Shown here: piece by piece, positions 58,627-64,000 of the stretch
How the letters are laid out: the number at the start of each line of letters is the position of its first letter
Position numbering within the stretch: the first letter of the stretch is position 1
Assembly (NCBI RefSeq): GCF_002803155.1
Contig: NZ_NNBP01000008.1
Span: forward strand, 248,001-312,000
Length of the DNA stretch: 64,000 bases
From: Streptomyces sp. CB02959
Lineage (GTDB): Bacteria; Actinomycetota; Actinomycetes; Streptomycetales; Streptomycetaceae
Direction: 5' to 3'
Notes under the pieces: model-generated
Told to the model about the DNA's origin: nothing
The model's input: only the letters and a program-made list of their open reading frames with translations
Database searches by the model: none
Position numbers and translations under genes: made by a program

Positions 58627-59391
58627 CTAGTTCAGATCGGCGAGGAGGCCGTCCAGGGCCTCCTCGAGGGCTGCGGCGTTGGCCGGATCGAACCAGGTGG
58701 TGCGGATGCGCTCGTTGTTCCCTTTGGGTGTCTCGTGGTCGGCGGCGAGTTGGTGCAGAGGGCGGGTCTCGTCGTCCAAGGAGCGGCCGACGTTCTGGAA
58801 GAGGCCGCGCACATAGCGGTCGGCGGCGTCGGGGGCGATGCCGTTGCCGACAGCCCAAGAGGTGAGCGTGGCGAGGTAGGTGTAGTGGGCGGTGAGCGTC
58901 CCGGTCAGTGCGGAGAAGACGTTGAAGGCGCCCTCGTCCGCGACGGGGAGCGCTCCTCCCAGTTGATCGAAGAGGGAGTCGACCGCTGGGTGCGAGGGGC
59001 AGGTCACGGTGACGGAGCGACGCTCGCGCACTGCGGGCAGCGGGATGGCGCGGACGATCGGGGCGCCGGTGGCGAGGGTCCGGCGCAGGTCGTCGGTGGC
59101 GACGCCGGCGATCAGGTTGACCACGATCTTGTCGTCGTTCACCTTCAACCCGGTGAGGGCCTCGTGGTGGTCCTGGCGGCGCACGGCGATGACCACCAGC
59201 TCGGAGCGGTCCACAACCTCCTGGTTGTCGGCGCATACCTGGACGCCCTCATAGCGCTCGGACAGTTCGGCGGCGGTGCGGGCCCCTCGGGGAGACAGGA
59301 AGACGTCTGGCAACGCACTGCCCTCGTTGCGCAGGCCCTCGACGATGGCCCGGCCGATCTCGCCCACTCCGATAATGCCGATGCGCTGCAC
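58627..59391 (-). CDS. pyrroline-5-carboxylate reductase-like NAD(P)-binding protein
   Basis: A 254-aa ProC-like protein. The Rossmann motif IGIIGVGEIGRAIVEGL is at the N-terminus, followed by VVIAVRRQDHHEAL and VVNLIAGVATDDLRR. The C-terminal domain is helical (FNVFSALTGTLTAHYTYLAT) but lacks the classic ProC signature near the end, so the substrate may not be pyrroline-5-carboxylate. I prefer GTG 59391, which has GGAGG eight bases upstream; ATG 59406 would add five residues. It is the last gene of a minus-strand set that starts with the hydrolase at 61924. Confidence 0.8.
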   Translation of the reverse strand: MQRIGIIGVGEIGRAIVEGLRNEGSALPDVFLSPRGARTAAELSERYEGVQVCADNQEVVDRSELVVIAVRRQDHHEALTGLKVNDDKIVVNLIAGVATDDLRRTLATGAPIVRAIPLPAVRERRSVTVTCPSHPAVDSLFDQLGGALPVADEGAFNVFSALTGTLTAHYTYLATLTSWAVGNGIAPDAADRYVRGLFQNVGRSLDDETRPLHQLAADHETPKGNNERIRTTWFDPANAAALEEALDGLLADLN

Positions 59392-59500
59392 TGTGTCTTC
59401 CTCCATGGTGCGCGGTAGTCGTGACTTGTGTTGGTGCTCGATCTGTGCGGTCGCGATGGTTGCCGTCGGCTCCTCACATATGGAGTCGAACGAGTCGACG

Positions 59501-59947
59501 TCACGTCAGTCGGGGGCTTCTCCACAGCAATGTGACCGCGGCGACGCCCGCCAGGCTGGGAATCATCCCGGCCCAGCCCAGCTCCGGCGGCAGTCCGGTC
59601 GCACCGGAGGTGTCCTTGGTCAGCAGCCCGGCCAGTCCGACGCTGGTGCCGAGCATGAACACCACGGTCGCGGCGGGACGGGCCCATCGCTTGCCTGCCT
59701 TGACAGCCCAGGCCATCGTGAGCCAGGCAAGGACGCCGAGCGCTCCGATGACGGACATCACGACCAGGCAGGTGGTGACGGCCGAGTCGACCCGCGCCTG
59801 GAGGTAGCTGGGATAGGCGGCCCGGATGTGGTCGGCCAGCAGATGGGTGCCGCGGTCGATGTACGGGGCGATCGTCGCTAGGACAGTGAGCGCAAGGCCC
59901 ACGTACATCGCTGCGAGCAGCCTTCGTGCATGGGGTGGTTGCGTCAT
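59501..59947 (-). CDS. small four-helix integral membrane protein
   Basis: A 148-aa protein with about four hydrophobic segments: AMYVGLALTVLATIAPYI, TTCLVVMSVIGALGVLAWLT, AATVVFMLGTSVGLAGLL and AGMIPSLAGVAAVTLLW. No known functional motif is seen. ATG 59947 has GAGAGAAG upstream; an ATG at 59977 would add ten charged residues. It lies 26 bp after the aldo/keto reductase gene in the same operon. Confidence 0.8.
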   Translation of the reverse strand: MTQPPHARRLLAAMYVGLALTVLATIAPYIDRGTHLLADHIRAAYPSYLQARVDSAVTTCLVVMSVIGALGVLAWLTMAWAVKAGKRWARPAATVVFMLGTSVGLAGLLTKDTSGATGLPPELGWAGMIPSLAGVAAVTLLWRSPRLT

Positions 59948-59973
59948 CAGGGTGCTTCTCTCTTCATTTCCCT

Positions 59974-60951
59974 TCATTGGTCGATCAGGGCGATGCCGTG
60001 GTCGCCATACCGGGCCCCTTGGGCCCCGGCGTCGGGAACGGCGGCGTCGATGTCGCCGAGGTCGGTGGCGGTCAGGTGCAGGTCGAGGGCGGCCAGGTTG
60101 TCGCGCAGGTGGGGGCGGCGGGAGCTGCCGGGGATGGGGATGACGTCGCCGCCGCGGGTGAGGAGCCAGGCGAGGGCGATCTGAGCGGGGGTTGCGCTCT
60201 TGGCAGCGGCGAGGTGGGTGATGGCGTCGACGATGGCGAGATTGGCCTTGAGGTCGTGGCCGTTGTAGCGGGGAGCGGTGGCGCGGAAGTCGCCGGGTTC
60301 GTACCGTGTAGTGGCGCGGACGGACCCGGTCAGCAGACCGCGACCGAGAGGGCTGTAGGCGATCAGAGTGGCGCCGACACTGCGGATCGTGGGCAGGATG
60401 TCGATTTCGACATGGCGTTCCCACAGCGAGTACTCGGTCTGGACGGCGCTGATCGGATGGATGGCGTGGGCGCGGCGGAGGGTGGTGGCCGAGACCTCGG
60501 ACAGGCCGATGTGGCCCACCTTGCCCTGGGCCACCAGGTCGGCCAGGGCGCCGACGGACTCCTCGACAGGCACGGCGGGGTCGATGCGGGCTAGGTAGTA
60601 CACGTCGATGTGTTCGGTGCGCAGCCGGCGCAACGAGGCTTCGCAGGCACGCTGCAGATCGTTGGGTGAGCCGGCGGGGACCAGGCCTTCGGCGGTGCGG
60701 CGGACTCCGGTCTTGGTGGCCAGTACGACGCGATCGCGGTGCGGTGCGAGGGACCGACCGAGGAGTTCCTCGTTTACTCCGTCGCCGTAGAAGTCGCCGG
60801 TGTCGAACAGTGTCACGCCCGAATCGAGGGCCTCCAGCAGGGTGGCTGCGGCCTCGTGCGGGTCGGTGGGGCCGTAGATGCCGGTCATGCTCATGCAGCC
60901 GAGGCCGAGTCGGGAGACCGCCGGGCCGTCGGGTCCAAGGGTGGGGTTCAT
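59974..60951 (-). CDS. aldo/keto reductase
   Basis: A 325-aa TIM-barrel oxidoreductase. Signatures: VSRLGLGCMSMTGIYGP, catalytic Asp/Tyr in LFDTGDFYGDGVNEE, lysine in VLATKTGVRR, and DVYYLARIDPAVPVEES. The usual catalytic histidine of the LHR motif is replaced here (YYLARID). The cofactor loop is IPIPGSSRRPHLRDN. ACGGAGGA lies directly before the ATG. The hydrolase stop is 10 bp upstream, so the genes are co-transcribed. Confidence 0.92.
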   Translation of the reverse strand: MNPTLGPDGPAVSRLGLGCMSMTGIYGPTDPHEAAATLLEALDSGVTLFDTGDFYGDGVNEELLGRSLAPHRDRVVLATKTGVRRTAEGLVPAGSPNDLQRACEASLRRLRTEHIDVYYLARIDPAVPVEESVGALADLVAQGKVGHIGLSEVSATTLRRAHAIHPISAVQTEYSLWERHVEIDILPTIRSVGATLIAYSPLGRGLLTGSVRATTRYEPGDFRATAPRYNGHDLKANLAIVDAITHLAAAKSATPAQIALAWLLTRGGDVIPIPGSSRRPHLRDNLAALDLHLTATDLGDIDAAVPDAGAQGARYGDHGIALIDQ

Positions 60952-60961
60952 TGCTCCTCCG

Positions 60962-61924
60962 TCACTTTGCCAGGGCCGCGCGGAGGAACGCGAGGATCTC
61001 CGCCTGGGCGACCGCGGCCTGTGGTTCCACGCCGGGCAGGGTGAGGAACGCGTGCTTTGCGCCCGGGTATTCGGAGAGTCGCGCAGAGGTCCCTGCCTCG
61101 CGCAGTCGCTCGGCGTAGCGGCGGCCGTGGTCGGCGACCGCGTCCTGGGTGGGCACCACCACGAGCGCCGGGGCGAGCCCGCTCAGGTCGTCCGCGTGCA
61201 GCGGCGAGACGGCGCCGGCGTCGGCTCCCGGCGGGACGGCGAGCCGCTGGAAGAGCCGGAGTAGTGGCAGGGCCCGGGTCGGGCTGTATGCGTACTCGGC
61301 GATCGAGGGGTGGTCGAACATCGTCTCGGTCACGTCGACTGCGGGGTTGACCAGCACCTGCGCCTTGAGTTCCAGGCCGGCCTCCCTGGCCCGGATGGCC
61401 GTCAGCGCGCTGATCAGCGCGCCGCAGCTCTCACCGAAGACGGCCGCGCGCTCCTGGTCGACGCCCCACTGCGCGGCGTGCCGCACCACGTACTGGAGCA
61501 CGTCCCAGCCGTCGTCGGCGGCGTTCGCGAGCGGGCTGCCGGGGGCGAGGAGGCGGTGCTCGACCGAGACGACGAGGGCGGGCAGTCGGGCGGCGAGGTG
61601 GCTGTTGGTCCAGTCGCACTGCACCGCCGTGCCCACGAAGCCGCCTCCATGGACATGGACCACGAGAGGCAGGTCGGTTCGAGCTGCGGCTTCGTCGTCT
61701 CCCGTCGGCGCCGGCCGATAGACCCGGACCGGGAGGGCGCGGCCGGGCAGCGCGATCTCCTGCCAATCGATCGCGGCGCCGGGATCCGGCTCTCCGAGGA
61801 TCGCCCGCGCCTCGCCGGAGGCCCGGAAGCGGTTCTCCGCGTCGCGATAGGCGAGCAGCTCCTCGGCTGTGATCGCCGAGAAGTCCGGCTCCGGCGGCCG
61901 TATCGCGGTGGTGGTCTCGCTCAT
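60962..61924 (-). CDS. alpha/beta hydrolase of the HSL (acetyl-esterase) family
   Basis: A 320-aa esterase. The oxyanion motif HVHGGGFVGT (about 90) and the nucleophile GESCGAL (about 165) mark the hormone-sensitive-lipase group. Here the usual GDSAG has become GESCG, with Ser kept. The acid is in VVPTQDAVADHG and the histidine in YPGAKHAFLTL. GGAAGGGGAGAAGG precedes the ATG. It is the first gene of a four-gene minus-strand set divergent from a TetR regulator with a perfect palindrome in the gap. Confidence 0.9.
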   Translation of the reverse strand: MSETTTAIRPPEPDFSAITAEELLAYRDAENRFRASGEARAILGEPDPGAAIDWQEIALPGRALPVRVYRPAPTGDDEAAARTDLPLVVHVHGGGFVGTAVQCDWTNSHLAARLPALVVSVEHRLLAPGSPLANAADDGWDVLQYVVRHAAQWGVDQERAAVFGESCGALISALTAIRAREAGLELKAQVLVNPAVDVTETMFDHPSIAEYAYSPTRALPLLRLFQRLAVPPGADAGAVSPLHADDLSGLAPALVVVPTQDAVADHGRRYAERLREAGTSARLSEYPGAKHAFLTLPGVEPQAAVAQAEILAFLRAALAK

Positions 61925-61993
61925 GTGTCCTTCTCCCCTTCCGGCTGGACGCCGGGTGTGTCGTCGTGACTGGACCACGTGTTGCACCCCATT

Positions 61994-62012
61994 ATGCACG
62001 CAGTGCGTGCAT
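61994..62012. promoter_or_regulatory. perfect palindromic operator between hydrolase operon and TetR gene
   Basis: ATGCACGCAGTGCGTGCAT has perfect 9-bp arms around one base. A further partial copy (AAGTGCATAG) follows at 62017-62026. It lies in the 132-bp gap between the two divergent starts and is the likely binding site of the TetR protein encoded at 62057. Confidence 0.75.
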
Positions 62013-62056
62013 CAGCAAGTGCATAGATTAGAGTGAGTCCTGACGAGAGGGGCGAG

Positions 62057-62710
62057 ATGACTGGCCGAAGGCGATGGTCGACCGAGGAGATCCTGGACAC
62101 GGCGGCGGAACTGCTGCGCACGAGCGACGCCGAGTCGTTCAGCGTGCGCAAACTCGCCGCAGCGCTCGGGACCGACTCCTCCAGCCTCTACCGGCACTTC
62201 CGCAACAAGACCGAACTACTGCGCGCGGTCGCCGACCGGATCCTGCTGGCCGCCATGGACGGCTACCGCCCCCAGGGCGACTGGAAGCAGCGCGTCACCG
62301 CCCTGGCCCTGCACCTGCGCGAGGCATTCGGCGAGCAACCCCAACTCGCCGCCGTCTGGGGACGCTACGGGTCCGGCGGCACCGGATCCCGATTGGTCAT
62401 GGAGGAACTGCTGCAGGCCCTGGGCACGTCCGGCCTGCCCGACGAGGAGGTCCCGGCGCGATACCACCGCATCGTGATCCTCCTCGCCGCGCTGATCTCC
62501 TCCGAGGCGGGTATCAGCACCATCACCCCCAAGGAGTACGAACAGGGCATGGAGCAGTTCCGCGTCGCGGTGCTCGGCGCCGACCCCGAACACTTCCCCG
62601 CCCTGGCCCACTTCGCCCGCGACATCCGCCCCCTCGGAGCCGACCGCCGCGCCGCATTCGAAGAAATCCTCGCCGCCCAACTCGCCCACATCGAGGCCCA
62701 GATCCCCTGA
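62057..62710 (+). CDS. TetR-family transcriptional regulator
   Basis: A 217-aa regulator. The N-terminal helix-turn-helix reads WSTEEILDTAAELLRTSDAE, then FSVRKLAAALGTDSSSLYRH and FRNKTELLRAV (about 6-55). The C-terminal domain is helical and of the TetR_C type. I chose ATG 62057, preceded by GAGAGGGGCGAG; the frame is open eight codons further up. It most likely represses the divergent hydrolase/aldo-keto reductase operon and itself through the palindrome between them. Confidence 0.9.
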   Translation: MTGRRRWSTEEILDTAAELLRTSDAESFSVRKLAAALGTDSSSLYRHFRNKTELLRAVADRILLAAMDGYRPQGDWKQRVTALALHLREAFGEQPQLAAVWGRYGSGGTGSRLVMEELLQALGTSGLPDEEVPARYHRIVILLAALISSEAGISTITPKEYEQGMEQFRVAVLGADPEHFPALAHFARDIRPLGADRRAAFEEILAAQLAHIEAQIP

Positions 62711-62937
62711 TGCACCGAATCACGCGTGCCATGCGGTCGGGGCGCGCCGCTGCCGCAGGCCCGGTGCCGCAGGCTCGGTGCTGGAGCAGCGGCCGAGGAA
62801 GTTGAAGTGGTCGTACCGGCGCGAGGAGACCCGGGCGGTCGTTCAGACCGAGCCTGACCAACCGCCCGCCGATTGGACAGTAGGCACTCCGGGCGCGGGG
62901 CGGGCCGGACGCCCCGGCCGCCGTGGCTGGGGCCGAT

Positions 62938-63239
62938 TCGAGGTGGGAGTTCATGTCCGGCTCGAACCGACCGTAGGGGTTCACATGGTGCCAGAACGGC
63001 GGGGATAGGGCTCGCCGTTCGGCGTCGGTGAGCCGCTTCTCCTCGCTCAGGCCGTACGCACCGCCCGGCCCAGCTCCTCGATCGCCTGGTAGGTGGGGTG
63101 CTTGGGCCCGCCGCGGGCGAAAGCGCCGCAGGACCTGCTCGGCCTCGGCGGTGCCCAGGCGCAGGGCGGTGGCGCACTTCACGATCTGGTCGTATTGCCG
63201 GCGGATCAGGGCCCAGTCGATCGTCTTGCTCGACAGCAC
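62938..63239 (-). pseudogene. Tn3-family transposase remnant
   Basis: The minus strand begins TIDWALIRRQYDQIVKCATA and LRLGTAEAEQVLRRF. After one extra T it continues in another frame as FARGGPKHPTYQAIEELGRA then VRTA. It then jumps, by an internal deletion, to the Tn3 C-terminus LTDAERRALSPPFWHHVNPY then GRFEPDMNSHL. These are characteristic C-terminal blocks of Tn3-type transposases. Frameshift plus deletion make it inactive. Confidence 0.8.
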
Positions 63240-63777
63240 CGGCCCCCGGCGAGGCCACTTCTCGTCCTCCCCGGCCGCCGGCCGGTACAGCCGCGCCGAG
63301 CCGACGTTCTCAGCAACGTGGAGCGGCCCCTCAAAGGATCTGCACCCATAGAGGCTCTACCACCGCTTGCGGTCATCCTTCACCGACACGAATCTGCAAG
63401 TGGTCGTCCTTCGCCGACACGAAAGGCCGTTGTCGCCCTTCGGTGGCAATCGATCAACGATCACTGGCGCAGGTCGTCGGTCTCCCAATCGACGAGCGTA
63501 GCGGCGATCTCGGTGCGGGTGGTTCTCCTTTGCCAGGACCGTAACCCTGGCTTCAGGGACTCCACAAATCTCAGTACAGCTCACACCGTGTTTCCACAAT
63601 GACCGCATCACAGTACTCCTGGGCGATGCCCGACGGGCGCTGAGCACCATGGATGCGGCGTCCGTTGAGTGCACCGCCACGTTCCCTCCGCACTGGCAGA
63701 CCCGTGACTATGAAGGCGCCTCAGGGCAGTTGGGACAGGAAGCTACCGTCGCGGAATCCGGCCTCCGGCGTGCCTCG
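63240..63777. other. about 540 bp without a recognisable gene; two direct 22-bp repeats
   Basis: I see no convincing coding sequence here. Two near-identical 22-mers, GGTCATCCTTCACCGACACG at 63371 and GGTCGTCCTTCGCCGACACG at 63402 (each followed by AA), lie 31 bp apart. The stretch separates a Tn3 relic from the IS256-type element and is probably transposon debris. Confidence 0.4.
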
Positions 63778-63817
63778 GGTCTGTCCAGTGAACGGTGTTT
63801 CTGGTGTTGTTAGGGGT

Positions 63818-64000
63818 TCAGAGACGGGCTGCTGAGTGGCGTTCGTCGAAGGTGATCTCGAAGGCGTTCAGAGCGGCCTTCCACCGCAGTGACCAGCGTT
63901 TGCGTCCCTGACCGGTGGGGTCCAGGCTCATGATGGCCATGTAGACGCATTTGAGAGCGGCTTGCTCGTTGGGGAAGTGGCCGCGGGCCCTCACGGCCTT
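63818..64000 (-). mobile_element. IS256-family (mutator-type) transposase, C-terminal part running off the window
   Basis: The last 60 codons of a transposase: RARGHFPNEQAALKCVYMAI, MSLDPTGQGRKRWSLRWKAA and LNAFEITFDERHSAARL, then a stop at 63818. This is the standard C-terminal block of IS256-group transposases. The element's end is probably near 63778, where GGGTCTGTCCAGTGAACGGT begins about 40 bp beyond the stop, as expected for a terminal repeat. The rest of the gene lies beyond base 64000, so I cannot tell if it is intact. Confidence 0.85.

Noticed and set aside
63371..63423. Two 22-bp direct repeats as a possible CRISPR array
   Set aside because: Only two units with a 9-bp gap, no further copies and no cas genes. 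Probably transposon debris.

Overview
The window is very GC-rich DNA with strong third-position GC bias, GTG/TTG starts, mycothiol-type enzymology and Streptomyces-style recombinase and Hsp18 genes. Together these point to a streptomycete (Streptomyces or a close relative such as Kitasatospora).

Bases 1 to about 47,950 look like most of the right part of a biosynthetic gene cluster of the leinamycin family. Two giant plus-strand polyketide synthase (PKS) genes (1-7476, entering from upstream, and 7470-29942, 7,490 aa) contain seven ketosynthase (KS) domains and no acyltransferase, so this is a trans-AT PKS whose AT lies outside the window. The second protein ends in the diagnostic series ACP / domain of unknown function / PLP-dependent cysteine lyase (SH) / thioesterase, which installs sulfur on a polyketide. 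Behind it, in translationally coupled order, come the leinamycin-type beta-alkylation genes lnmK (acyltransferase/decarboxylase), lnmL (donor ACP) and lnmM (HMG-CoA-synthase-like), then lnmN (type II thioesterase), lnmO (CRP/FNR regulator), lnmP (carrier protein) and lnmQ (adenylation enzyme). A family-1 glycosyltransferase is inserted between lnmO and lnmP. With rmlA (dTDP-glucose synthase, 42463) it suggests a glycosylated leinamycin relative. A minus-strand peptide-type ABC importer/exporter operon (42252-37093), a mycothiol S-conjugate amidase (43401), a long FkbH-like protein (46257-44353) and an FAD monooxygenase (47941-46367) complete the cluster side.

Bases 48,000-50,500 hold an Hsp18 regulator, a perfect palindromic operator, hsp18/hsp20 and two DUF2267 genes ending in a strong hairpin terminator.

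Bases 50,600-64,000 are a mosaic of accessory DNA. It holds a frameshifted serine recombinase, several transposase remnants (IS5-like twice, Tn3-like) and an IS256-type transposase running off the right edge. It also holds a GNAT gene, a decayed ABM monooxygenase, and three regulator-plus-redox-enzyme gene sets. The most unusual structure there is a roughly 2.07-kb cassette (53194-55260). A divergent TetR/quinone-oxidoreductase pair is flanked, immediately after each stop codon, by about 212-bp imperfect inverted repeats, each carrying a 15-bp-stem hairpin. No transposase is present inside it.
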